Shown: positions 35,542 through 44,364, counted from the first letter of the stretch. The stretch is 64,000 nt of DNA from Pseudomonas fluvialis (GCF_014207935.1 NZ_JACHLL010000003.1:260265-324264); one strand, 5' to 3'. A program made the numbers and translations. The notes: generated from the letters alone by a model not told the origin.

Positions 35542-38286
35542 TTACTTGTCTTCGTCACGCTGGTGCTTGAAGAACACACCACCGTCACCAAAGGCCGAAG
35601 CGTTGAAGGCCGAGCTCAGTTCCATCTCGCCGATCTTCACCGCGCTGCTGCGGCGCTGAGTGGCGTAGCTCTTGCTGATCGACGGGAAGATCGAGGTCTT
35701 GATCTCCATGGAGGTAGCGTACACGTCATACAGCTTGGTGCCGGCCGGCAGCGTCAGCAGGTCGCTCCGGAAGTCATGGGCAGCGGTGCTGAAGCGGGTC
35801 TTCACTTCGGCGCGCGGCACGAAGTAGACCTGAGTCGGTGCCTTCGGCGTGGCCACTGCAGCACCCGCCTGGGTCACTTCAGCCATGTCATCCAGACGCA
35901 GCTTGGTCGGCTTGGCGCTGACCACCGAGAACAGGGTGGTGGTACCCAGTGTCTCGTTCACTTCCGGCTGCACGTACTGCGACAGTTCGTTGGCAAAGAA
36001 GTTGTAGTTGGTGCCCTGGCCCGAGAGGGTGTAGAGCGCCGACACGTTCTGCGACGGTTTGCCATCGACAAAGGCCTTCCACGCCAGACCTGGGGCGAAG
36101 CCACGGTCAGCCGGATCACCAGTAACCGACAGACGCAGCAGACCACTGCTGGCACCCTGGAACAGGCCGGTGTAAGGGTTGCCGGCCACGGCATTGAACT
36201 TGACCTTGGCCATCACGCCGTACGGGTGGATCGGTTTCTCGTAGCCAGCCGGCGCCACGTCGGTGCGGTCCTGAACTTTCTTCCACAGGATCGAGCTGAT
36301 CAGGCCACCGATATCCACCGGCTTCAACGCCGGCAGTTCGCCTGCCTTGTACTGGGTACGCAGGGCGCCGTTGACCCACAGGTGTTCCTGCTTGCTCGCG
36401 CCTTTCCAGCTTTCATAGTCGGACGGAATCTTCAGACCCCAGGGTTTGAACGCGTTGTCAGCGCCGGCCAGGCTAGCCGCCAGGCTCGGGTTGTGACGCT
36501 TGATCACGTCCACCATGGTGGTGTGCTCAACCCAGTTGTAGCCTTCCGGGGTGTACATCTCCGGGGTGTAGTCCTTGGTGTAGAAGCGGTCAGCCATCAG
36601 ACGACGCGAGGCGTTCATGATGAAGATCTGGAACGCGGTTTCACCAAAGGCGAAGCCTTCCGGGCGCACGGTTTCAGCCAGCATGCCGACCAGCGTATCG
36701 ATCTTCTCGATATCGTTGCTGTACAGGCGCTTCAGGTCGGCCAGGGTTTTGGCGTCGCTGGTCAGGTCCTCGAACTTGGTGATCGGGTTGAGGCCGATCT
36801 GGCGGCGGAACTCGTTGTAACGCGGTACGCCACGCTCACGGTCACGCAGAACGTCGATGGTCGCCACGTCGATGTTGCCAATCAGCGGCATCGACAGGTT
36901 ACGCAGGAAGTTCGGGAAGTTGTTGAGGGTCAGCGAGCCCGGATTGGTGATACCGAAGGAGTACCACAGACGCTCGGCACCTTCGTTGCGCAGCATGCTT
37001 TCGGCATCGGCATCACGGGTATCGGGCAGCGCCACTGTCTTGGCTGGCACGTTGCTGCCGATGTCGTAGACCTGCACGTTGTCGCGCATCAGCGGGTGCA
37101 TGCGGTAAACCGAAACGAACTCCTCGGTCAGGGTGAAGGGTACCCCGTAGTTGTTGGGCGCAGCCGAACCGACGATGCCGGTCAACGCATGGTCGATGGC
37201 ACTGTTGCCTACACCATCAGAGGCATTCGGATCGAAACCGAGGATCGTCTTAACGAACGAGTCGGACTTGGCCAGGTCTTCGCGCAGCTGACGCGCTTCG
37301 GCCTGGAAGTCATCACGCGGGCCGCCCTGGCCGAGCAGCCCCCACCAGTTGGAGTACATGGCACGCTCGGTGACCGGGTTGGCAATGATCGCCGGGGTCC
37401 ATTCCACGGTGTGGATCTTGGCCATCAGCGCGGCGTTGATCAGACGCGCCTTGTCATACAGCCACTGATCGCTCTTGCCCGGGTATTTCTGCGCCAGCAT
37501 GTCGGCGATGGCGTTGTGTTCCTTGGTGAAGATCTGGTGCAGCATGCTCAGACCGATCCACCAGTTGTTGTTGAAGCCGGTGACCGGCTTGCCGGACAGC
37601 AACTCGGTCGGCAGGCTGCCGTCGGCGTTGATCTTCAGACGACCGCCCGCGAAAGTACGGATCGAATCGCTGGTGGCCTTGTTGCTGCCGTAGATCTGCG
37701 AACCATCCCACCAGTGGGTGTTGTGGTTACGGAAAGTGCTTGGCTTGCCGGCATCCGCAGAGGTGCGGGTCGGGTCAGCCTGGGTACGCTTGACGCTCAT
37801 GGTCCCGGAGCCAAAGGCATCGCCGGCCGGCAGCGGCACTTCGATCGGGTTGCCATCGGCGTTCTGACCATGGTCGAACCAGTCATGGGTCATGAACTGG
37901 ATCCAGGCTGCCGCAATGAAGTTGACGCTGGTAGCCGGCTTAAACTCGCCACGCGCCATCAGTACGTTACTGACCTCGCGCGGGTTGGGGCTGAGCAGGG
38001 TGTCGGTTTCGGCGGCCAGGGTCGCAGGATCGGTGTTACGCCCGAAACGGCGGTAGACCGAGCCTTCGGCCGGGTTCTCAAGGATGTTGCAGGTACCGTC
38101 TTCGGTACGCGCCGTCAGGCTGCGTTCATCGCAGTTGATCGCGGCGTTGTACGGCCCGTAGTTTTCCAGGTCGAACAGGTTGTTTTCAAACAGTTCGCCG
38201 CGCTCGATGGCAAGCGTAATCAGACCGGCCATTACGCCGAGAGTACCCAGCTTGGTTAGAGCTGGCCACGTGACCCATACAGCCAT
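35542..38286 (-). CDS. Alpha-dioxygenase/cyclooxygenase-like haem peroxidase with catalase-like C-terminus
   Basis: A 914-residue protein. After a possible membrane helix (about 9-27), residues about 75-600 match the animal haem peroxidase/fatty-acid dioxygenase family: distal His134 in FMTHDWFDH, WWDGSQIYGS, IFTKEHNAIADML, and Tyr394-Arg-Met-His397, which aligns with the YHWH of cyclooxygenase (radical Tyr385 and proximal haem His388). The last about 230 residues resemble the first half of the catalase-type haem fold: His687 in IHPYGVMAKV, Arg718 in LLRLSVTGD, Asn762-Phe-Phe in NYNFFAN; no equivalent proximal Tyr was found. The ATG at 38286 has GAGGAG 7 bp upstream. A fatty-acid dioxygenase/oxylipin role is inferred. 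It has its own terminator and lies downstream of a LAL regulator. Confidence 0.8.
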   Translation of the reverse strand: MAVWVTWPALTKLGTLGVMAGLITLAIERGELFENNLFDLENYGPYNAAINCDERSLTARTEDGTCNILENPAEGSVYRRFGRNTDPATLAAETDTLLSPNPREVSNVLMARGEFKPATSVNFIAAAWIQFMTHDWFDHGQNADGNPIEVPLPAGDAFGSGTMSVKRTQADPTRTSADAGKPSTFRNHNTHWWDGSQIYGSNKATSDSIRTFAGGRLKINADGSLPTELLSGKPVTGFNNNWWIGLSMLHQIFTKEHNAIADMLAQKYPGKSDQWLYDKARLINAALMAKIHTVEWTPAIIANPVTERAMYSNWWGLLGQGGPRDDFQAEARQLREDLAKSDSFVKTILGFDPNASDGVGNSAIDHALTGIVGSAAPNNYGVPFTLTEEFVSVYRMHPLMRDNVQVYDIGSNVPAKTVALPDTRDADAESMLRNEGAERLWYSFGITNPGSLTLNNFPNFLRNLSMPLIGNIDVATIDVLRDRERGVPRYNEFRRQIGLNPITKFEDLTSDAKTLADLKRLYSNDIEKIDTLVGMLAETVRPEGFAFGETAFQIFIMNASRRLMADRFYTKDYTPEMYTPEGYNWVEHTTMVDVIKRHNPSLAASLAGADNAFKPWGLKIPSDYESWKGASKQEHLWVNGALRTQYKAGELPALKPVDIGGLISSILWKKVQDRTDVAPAGYEKPIHPYGVMAKVKFNAVAGNPYTGLFQGASSGLLRLSVTGDPADRGFAPGLAWKAFVDGKPSQNVSALYTLSGQGTNYNFFANELSQYVQPEVNETLGTTTLFSVVSAKPTKLRLDDMAEVTQAGAAVATPKAPTQVYFVPRAEVKTRFSTAAHDFRSDLLTLPAGTKLYDVYATSMEIKTSIFPSISKSYATQRRSSAVKIGEMELSSAFNASAFGDGGVFFKHQRDEDK

Positions 38287-38334
38287 GGTGTTCTCCTCGT
38301 TATTGTTGTGTGAAACGCAAGTGAGGTATCGGCA

Positions 38335-38347
38335 AGGTGCGACACCT
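38335..38347. promoter_or_regulatory. AGGTGCGACACCT palindrome upstream of the peroxidase
   Basis: A 5-bp inverted repeat with a 3-nt centre, about 50 bp before the ATG at 38286. It could be an operator for the neighbouring LAL regulator or a 5'-UTR hairpin; it is too short to decide. Confidence 0.35.
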
Positions 38348-38409
38348 GGCGACGGCCGGATTGACTCGGCTTTTGCCATGCTCGGCAGACTAGGGAAAAG
38401 CACCGGGCG

Positions 38410-38432
38410 CCCCCCCCCTCCCGGGAGGGGGG
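38410..38432. repeat. C9 tract in a CCCCCCTCCCGGGAGGGGGG palindrome
   Basis: A run of nine C is followed by T, CCC, GGG, A and six G, so that C6TC3 and G3AG6 form a perfect 20-bp palindrome. It sits about 125 bp upstream of the peroxidase start. Homopolymers of this length are prone to slippage, and the palindrome may also impede replication or sequencing. Confidence 0.85.
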
Positions 38433-38522
38433 AAGGGGGCATTGGCCAGAGAGATGGGAAGAAACTGCGACAGACCGCTCAGAACCTGTTTACGATCTCC
38501 TGGCCGTCGGCCATACGGCGTC

Positions 38523-38542
38523 AAAAACAGCCGAAGGCTGTT
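38523..38542 (-). terminator. Rho-independent terminator after the LAL regulator
   Basis: Minus-strand AACAGCC-TTC-GGCTGTT, a stem with a stable cUUCGg loop, followed by TTTTTG, 18 bp after the regulator stop. It separates the regulator transcript from the peroxidase gene. Confidence 0.85.
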
Positions 38543-38560
38543 ACTGACGTAGCGCCTCTC

Positions 38561-41200
38561 TCAGACCGGCCAGATGTACTCACGCGCGGCGAGAATCGCC
38601 TCGGTACGACTGGCGACCTGCAACTTGGAATAGATGTTCTTCAGGTGCCATTTGGTGGTGGACAGGGCAATCCCGGCACGCTGACTGATCTCGCCATTCG
38701 ACCAACCGGCCAGCAGCCCATGGAATACTTCCAGCTCCTTGTCGGTCAGCACCGCGCGTGGATTGAGCGACTGTCGTGCCACCTGCCCTGCCTGGAAGAA
38801 CTCGGCATACAGCTCGCAGTAACGCGCAGGAATCTGCAACAGACCCGCCTGCTGCAACTGCGCCAGGATGGGACCGAAGCCCGGCGCCTCGTCCAGAACG
38901 GTACGGGTCAGGTTGTGCACCCCGTAGCGCATCACCAACTGGCGCAGCACTCGTACCCGCTGGCTGTCCGACACCAACTCTGGGCTGTGCAGCCACAGGT
39001 TGACCTCGACTACCAGGCTGCGCACATGCATCTCGCTGCTGCGCAGGGACTCGGCCAGCACCTTGAGCACCCGCACCGCACGCCCGGCATTGCCGCGCCC
39101 GATCAGCCAGTACGCGGTCGCCAGGCCGTAACGCTCCCAGCATTCCTCGTAAGGACGCACCGTGTCCCACTCACCGGCCTGCAGACGCTCGGCCAGGGCG
39201 AAGCGTTGCGCGGCGCTTTCCAGAGCGGCAGGCTTCCCGGCCAGCAGTGCCTGTCGCAGGCTTTCCTGCGCCACCTGACTGACGAAGCGGGGAAATCTGC
39301 CCAGCTCCAGAATGCGCAGCAACTGATCAAGCAGGCGTTGGGCTCGGCTGGGCAGCTGGCGACCACTCAGCAGTCGCGACAGGGTGATATGCACCGTGGC
39401 AATAGCCTCGGTGGCAGAAGAGGAACTGACCTCGGTCAGCAGGTCCTCGCACAGCTGCTGGGCCGCAGCCAGCTGGTTCTGCTCATAGAGCGCCACCACC
39501 ATCGCCGTGGCCCGGTTGATCCAGGCCGGCTCATGCCGCTCGGTACGCTGATAATCGGCATACACTGCCTGCCGGGCCTCGCTCGCCCGCCCCGCCGCGC
39601 GATGACAGAGCGCAATAACCAGATCGATATAGCTGGCCATGAAGAAATTGCCGCCCTGCTCCAGCAACACCTTGGCCTCACTGGCACGGCGCAGAGAGGA
39701 TGTCAGACGGCCACTCATCAGGTCGTGATAGGCCAGCGCGGTCAGGGCTCTGACCCGGGTTTCCGGGCATACCCGTTCATCCAGAAGGCTCGGCGCATCA
39801 CGCTGGATATCTGCCTCACTGTCGAACTGGAACAGGCGCAGAGTCAGACGCATGAACTGCAGTGCATGCGTGCCCAACTGAGGCGCCCTGCCCTGCTCGA
39901 CCAGTTGCTGGATCATCTGCAGGTAGAACTCGGCCTGATGAAAACGCCGCGACAGGGTCAGGGCGCCAATCAGGGTCACCAGCAGCGGCGGATGTTCCTG
40001 CAACTGCTCGTCCGCCAGCACGCCATACCATTTGCGAATCAGCTCGAAACGGCCGCTGCCAACCCAGGCGCTGCCAGCCTTTTCAAGCACACTGATGAAC
40101 AGAGCTTGATCGGCCGTTGCCTGAGCCTGCTGCAGGGCCGCCTCGACTTCGCCCTGGCGCAGGTAATACTCGGCCGCACGGCGACGCAGCAGCAGCACGG
40201 TTGCCGGACTCTCGATGCGCAGCCGCGCCCCGAGAAAGTCCTGCAACAGGGCGTGATAGCGATAGGCACCGGGACGCTGCTCGACCGGCAACATGAACAG
40301 ATGCTGCTCAGCCAGTTGCTCCAGCAACAGCGCCGAACCGTTGCGCTGCAGAACGTGGTCACACAGCGCACCATCGAACTGATCGAACAGTGCAGAGCCG
40401 AGGAAGAACTCGCGCAGCTCCGGCGCGAGCTGCTTGAGCACTACCTCGCCGAAGTAATCGACGATTTCCGGTTGGGTGCCGCTGAAGCACTCCAGGGCCG
40501 TGATGCCATAGCGGGCAAAGGCCAGCAGCGCGACCTTGACCCCGGCCACCCAGCCCTCGGTCATGCCCTGCAGGCTGCGCAGGTAGTCGTCACTCAACGG
40601 AGGCCCACCGAGGTGGCGATTGAGCTGCTGCACCTGTTCGGCCGACAGGCGCAGATCATGCTGATCGATACACAGCAGGCGGTCCTGCAGCTTCAGCCTG
40701 GTCAGGGAAAACCCCGGATGCTTACGCGAGGCAATCAGCAACCGCACGTTGTCCGGCAGGCTGTCGAGCAACGCTGCCAGGGCATCGACAATCACTCCAT
40801 CCGTCAGGTGATGGAAATCGTCAAACACCAGCTGCAGGTTGCCGCCGACACGCTCCAGCGCCTCGGCCAACAACTCGCCGGCTACGACTGGCGAGCGCGA
40901 AAACTCGGCTCCGATGGGGTCAAACCAGGAAGGGTCGAAGTCGCTGACCTGCTGACGGATCGCAGCCAGAAGGCGTCGGAAGAAGCGCACCGGCTCATTA
41001 TCGCGGGCCTGCAGATTGAGCAATACATGGCGGGTACTGGATTCGCGCTGCAGCCATTGCGCCAGCAGCGTGCTCTTGCCCGAGCCTGCCGGCGCCAGCA
41101 GCAGGGTCAGGGCATAACGTTCACTGTGGCTGAGCAGCTCCAGCAAACCTGGACGCAGCACGCCCAGCGACACCGGCAGCGGGGTGACTCGGCAGTCCAT
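38561..41200 (-). CDS. LuxR family regulator, large ATP-binding (MalT/LAL) type
   Basis: An 879-residue transcriptional activator. Walker A is APAGSGKST (36-44), Walker B-like LVFDDFHHL (about 124-132), then a long helical TPR-like sensor region, and a C-terminal LuxR helix-turn-helix (about 815-875: LTDKELEVFHGLLAG, STTKWHLKNIYSKL). LAL proteins multimerise on ATP plus an inducer, as MalT and AlkS do. It ends at its own terminator just upstream of the peroxidase, whose regulation it may control; the inducer is unknown. The start at 41200 fits the family N-terminus. Confidence 0.93.
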   Translation of the reverse strand: MDCRVTPLPVSLGVLRPGLLELLSHSERYALTLLLAPAGSGKSTLLAQWLQRESSTRHVLLNLQARDNEPVRFFRRLLAAIRQQVSDFDPSWFDPIGAEFSRSPVVAGELLAEALERVGGNLQLVFDDFHHLTDGVIVDALAALLDSLPDNVRLLIASRKHPGFSLTRLKLQDRLLCIDQHDLRLSAEQVQQLNRHLGGPPLSDDYLRSLQGMTEGWVAGVKVALLAFARYGITALECFSGTQPEIVDYFGEVVLKQLAPELREFFLGSALFDQFDGALCDHVLQRNGSALLLEQLAEQHLFMLPVEQRPGAYRYHALLQDFLGARLRIESPATVLLLRRRAAEYYLRQGEVEAALQQAQATADQALFISVLEKAGSAWVGSGRFELIRKWYGVLADEQLQEHPPLLVTLIGALTLSRRFHQAEFYLQMIQQLVEQGRAPQLGTHALQFMRLTLRLFQFDSEADIQRDAPSLLDERVCPETRVRALTALAYHDLMSGRLTSSLRRASEAKVLLEQGGNFFMASYIDLVIALCHRAAGRASEARQAVYADYQRTERHEPAWINRATAMVVALYEQNQLAAAQQLCEDLLTEVSSSSATEAIATVHITLSRLLSGRQLPSRAQRLLDQLLRILELGRFPRFVSQVAQESLRQALLAGKPAALESAAQRFALAERLQAGEWDTVRPYEECWERYGLATAYWLIGRGNAGRAVRVLKVLAESLRSSEMHVRSLVVEVNLWLHSPELVSDSQRVRVLRQLVMRYGVHNLTRTVLDEAPGFGPILAQLQQAGLLQIPARYCELYAEFFQAGQVARQSLNPRAVLTDKELEVFHGLLAGWSNGEISQRAGIALSTTKWHLKNIYSKLQVASRTEAILAAREYIWPV

Positions 41201-41341
41201 ACAACAGGCCTCGTGCGGGCATTATTCTTATTCTTGTAAGCAACGCACTCGACGCTGCGCCCGCAGAGTAGGTCGCTACCGTCCAGATAAACGTGACGGA
41301 CGCCACAGTATTCCGGCAAGCCACCCCCAACCTTCGACGGG

Positions 41342-41350
41342 CCCCCCCCC
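41342..41350. repeat. C9 homopolymer at the 3' end of the HD-GYP gene
   Basis: Nine C on the plus strand (G9 on the minus strand) begin within the minus-strand TAG stop of the HD-GYP gene and extend beyond it. Slippage would not change the protein because the tract starts at the stop codon, but it lies in the transcript leader towards the LAL gene. Confidence 0.85.
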
Positions 41351-44250
41351 TACAGATAGGCAGTGATATCCACATCGTCGATCAATGCCTTGGGCATGTA
41401 GCGCTCGGCGTAGTCGCGGTAGACACCCGAGCGCAGAAACAGGGCGAACAGCTCGGCATCGATGTGCTGGTCCTTGCGCATGAAGCCCATGATCCTGATC
41501 GCCTCGGACAGGGTCTTGCCCTTCTTGTACGGACGATCCACCGCCGTGAGCGCCTCGAAGATGTCGGCTATCGCCATCATCCGCGCCGGCACGCTCATTT
41601 CCTCGCGGGTCAGGCGCTTGGGATAACCGCTGCCGTCCATCTTCTCGTGATGGCCGCCAGCAATCTCCGGCACTCGGCGCAGATGACGCGGGAACGGCAG
41701 TTTCTCCAGCATGATGATGGTCTGGATGATGTGCTCGTTGATCTTGTAGCGCTCCTCCTCGGCCAGGGTGCCACGACCAACACTGAGGTTGTAGAGTTCG
41801 CCGCGGTTGTACAGATACTGCGGCACATTGACCTTGAAGCCCCAGGGATTGTCCGCCGCCATCTGCTCACGCGGGCCACGCGGAAACAGGTGCTCCGGTT
41901 TGTCGGCCAGCAAGGGCTCCAATACGGGCAGGCTCGGTTCCGGCGTACCTTTCTTGCGCTCCATTTCCTCATGGGAAATGCCGATACGATCAGACAGGGT
42001 GCGGTGCCAGGTACGCTGGGCGATACCCTGGAGGCGCCCCAGCAGCTCAGGCGCCATGAACTCGCCACCTTCGTTGCACTGCGCAACAAAGGCAAAGTCA
42101 TCGTCCAGTTGCCGCAGCTGTTCGGCCAGCGCCTGCTGCGCGACTTCGGCATCGGCACCAGCGGCAATGGCTTGCCAGCAGGCCACTTCGGCATCGCGTT
42201 TGAGTACCTCGAACCGCATGCGCACTTCATGGATACGGTCGTAGAGCGTTTCCAGCTTGGTCGCCTTGTCTACCACGTACTCCGGCGTGGTGACCTTGCC
42301 ACAGTCGTGCAGCCAGGCCGCAATATGCAGTTCTTCCCACTGTTCTTCGCTGAGGGCGAAACTGGCGAATGGTCCGTCACGCTCGGCACAGGCCGCCCGC
42401 GCCAGCATCTTGGTCAACTCAGGCACCCGCTGGCAGTGGCCACCGGTATAGGGGCTCTTGGCATCGATCGCCCCGGCGATCAGCTGGATAAAGGACTCCA
42501 GCAGCACCTTCTGCTCATCGATCAGGCGCTGGGTATTCAAGGCCACTGCCGAGGTGGTCGACAACGCCTCAACAAAAGCCATCAGTTCAGGGCTCAGCTT
42601 GTGCTGCTTCTCATCGACCAGCAGCGCCAGTGCGCCGAGCAGATCCCCCGCCCGGCTCTTCAGCGGCAACACCCACAGCGACAGCGGCTTGCTGATGTCG
42701 CTGAACAGCGGGAAGTAGGTCTGCAGCTCCTCTGCCGAGAGCGCACAGGGCTTACCCTCGCGCATGGCCCGGACCACCGGATGACCGTGCGCCATGGCCA
42801 GCTCGATCGCATCGCCGGATTCGGCGTCAAGCAGACTCCCGCCCCAGCGCGCACGAGCCAGCTCGATGTGACTGGCATCGGCATCCGCCAGGTAGATCAG
42901 ACTGCCTTCCGCCTGGGTGATTTCCTGCATTTCCCGCAGCAGGTGTGCCAGCAGGCGCTGGAAGTTGGTCTCGCTGGAGAGGGCGATCGACAGTTCGAGA
43001 AAGCGATGGATGGTGCTCTTCATACTGCCCATGGCGCGGGACAGATCGACCACCTCGGCAATCTGCGACTCGACTTCGATCGCATCATCGAAATCGAAGC
43101 GTTCGATCTTCTCCGCCTCAGCGGTCAGTGCATGCAGGGGCTTCGAGGCCAGGCGCGCCATGGCGAGGGCCAGCAGTACGCCCAGCACCAGCAGAGCAAC
43201 CGCGATCAACATGCCATGCCGGCGCAATTCAAAGGCCTCGGCCAAAAGCTCAGCATGGGGCGTGGCCATCAGCATGGTCAGTGCCTGTCCGCCAACGGTA
43301 GGCAGCGCAATGCGGATGCCCTGCCAGTTATCCCCAGCCACCGTAAAGGTCAGGTCATCCTTGCCGGTCTGGTTCAACTCGCTGACCAGCCGCTGCAGCA
43401 TTGGCGCCGGCAGCTCACTCAGGCGCGGCAGGCGCATTTTCCCGCCCCCGGCATCGATCATCTCCGGTGCACCCTTCTGCCAGCCGAGCACCTCGCCCAT
43501 TGCATTGAGCAGGGCAATGCTGCTGCCCGGAGTGACTTTGATTTCCTGCAGCAGGGTATTCAACGACTGCAGGGTGACGTCCACACCAGCGATCGCCTGA
43601 CCATTCTCAGCGGGATAGGCAAAAGTGACGCCCACCTGCCCGCTGCTGAAAAAACGGTAAGGATCGGTGACATAAAGATCACCACGCTGCTTGGCGCTGA
43701 GAAACCAGGGCCGGCTGCGTGGATCAAACTGGTAGTCGGGTTTTGCCCGCCGCTCGATGACCTGATAGTCCAGGCCTATAAACACATGCTCGCCAACCGG
43801 TTTGCCGTCGACGACCTGGATACTCTGCACCAGCCACTGCGTACCAGACGGTGGCTGGAATAGCGACATCAAGGCAGGTTCGTTGCGCCAGGGCCGAATC
43901 ATGAAGAAGTCGCCACTGTCATAGCCCATATACAGGGCCGTGACGGCCGGATGACTGTCCAGAGCAGTGATGAGAAACTGCAGGCTGTCCAGGCGCTCCT
44001 GCAGGTTGTCGGCGTGGATCAAACGCTGATGTGCCATCAGGGACACAGTGCCAACCGTTGGCCGGTAAAGGGCATCCAGTTCGGCAATCGCACGCTGGCC
44101 GACCAGTTCGAAGTGTTTTTTCGCGCCGTTGACCATCAACGCACTGGTCTGCATGAACTGGTAGCCATTGCTGACCAGCGCAAAGGCCAGCAACAGGCCG
44201 ACGAACAGATAGGAGATGTGCACGTAGAGCGGAATTCGACGCGATGGCAT
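41350..44250 (-). CDS. dCache-HAMP-GAF-HD-GYP signalling protein with insert in the catalytic domain
   Basis: A 966-residue inner-membrane sensor: N-terminal helix (about 8-28), periplasmic dCache domain (about 35-340; FDPRSRPWFLSAK), second helix (about 347-367), HAMP-like linker, GAF-like domain (about 420-560) and HD-GYP (about 595-940). Catalytic residues are present: the His in GGHCQRV, His648-Asp649 in HDCGK, HHEKMDGSGYP and ADIFEALT. His840 (INEHI) corresponds to the usual MKTHP histidine but stands about 190 residues after HD instead of about 30, so there is an insert of about 160 residues. Family activity is c-di-GMP hydrolysis; the insert leaves this unproven here. Confidence 0.9.
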   Translation of the reverse strand: MPSRRIPLYVHISYLFVGLLLAFALVSNGYQFMQTSALMVNGAKKHFELVGQRAIAELDALYRPTVGTVSLMAHQRLIHADNLQERLDSLQFLITALDSHPAVTALYMGYDSGDFFMIRPWRNEPALMSLFQPPSGTQWLVQSIQVVDGKPVGEHVFIGLDYQVIERRAKPDYQFDPRSRPWFLSAKQRGDLYVTDPYRFFSSGQVGVTFAYPAENGQAIAGVDVTLQSLNTLLQEIKVTPGSSIALLNAMGEVLGWQKGAPEMIDAGGGKMRLPRLSELPAPMLQRLVSELNQTGKDDLTFTVAGDNWQGIRIALPTVGGQALTMLMATPHAELLAEAFELRRHGMLIAVALLVLGVLLALAMARLASKPLHALTAEAEKIERFDFDDAIEVESQIAEVVDLSRAMGSMKSTIHRFLELSIALSSETNFQRLLAHLLREMQEITQAEGSLIYLADADASHIELARARWGGSLLDAESGDAIELAMAHGHPVVRAMREGKPCALSAEELQTYFPLFSDISKPLSLWVLPLKSRAGDLLGALALLVDEKQHKLSPELMAFVEALSTTSAVALNTQRLIDEQKVLLESFIQLIAGAIDAKSPYTGGHCQRVPELTKMLARAACAERDGPFASFALSEEQWEELHIAAWLHDCGKVTTPEYVVDKATKLETLYDRIHEVRMRFEVLKRDAEVACWQAIAAGADAEVAQQALAEQLRQLDDDFAFVAQCNEGGEFMAPELLGRLQGIAQRTWHRTLSDRIGISHEEMERKKGTPEPSLPVLEPLLADKPEHLFPRGPREQMAADNPWGFKVNVPQYLYNRGELYNLSVGRGTLAEEERYKINEHIIQTIIMLEKLPFPRHLRRVPEIAGGHHEKMDGSGYPKRLTREEMSVPARMMAIADIFEALTAVDRPYKKGKTLSEAIRIMGFMRKDQHIDAELFALFLRSGVYRDYAERYMPKALIDDVDITAYL

Positions 44251-44335
44251 GGCACGCTTCCCTGTCAGCGATATGCCCCTCCACTATAGGAGTTCATGGG
44301 CAGCGCGTCTGTGCCCGACCCCTGCCTCGCGCAAT

Positions 44336-44364
44336 AAAAAGCCCCCGACCAGCGGAGGCTTTTT
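44336..44364 (-). terminator. Rho-independent terminator after metZ
   Basis: Minus-strand stem AAAAAGCCTCC with GGGGGCTTTTT (one G-U pair) ending in a U run, 18 bp after the metZ stop. Confidence 0.88.

Larger units (their letters stand above)
38287..38522 (-). promoter_or_regulatory. Promoter region of the haem peroxidase
   Basis: About 235 bp between the LAL-gene terminator and the peroxidase start. It contains the GC palindrome with a C9 run (38410-38432) and a smaller palindrome AGGTG-CGA-CACCT (38335-38347), about 50 bp before the ATG. These are candidate operator or structural elements; no hexamers were assigned. Confidence 0.5.

Noticed and set aside
38410..38432. Treating the C9/G6 run purely as a sequencing error
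   Set aside because: A base-call length error is possible, but the flanking palindrome is exact and lies in non-coding DNA, so no frame is affected; it is kept as an observation to verify.
35563..41239. Very long open frames on the plus strand opposite the peroxidase and LAL genes
   Set aside because: Both lack ribosome sites and domain signatures and exactly shadow well-supported minus-strand genes.
41293..43863. An 856-codon plus-strand frame opposite the HD-GYP gene
   Set aside because: Composition (many His, Gln, Arg) and lack of motifs mark it as a shadow of the sensor gene.
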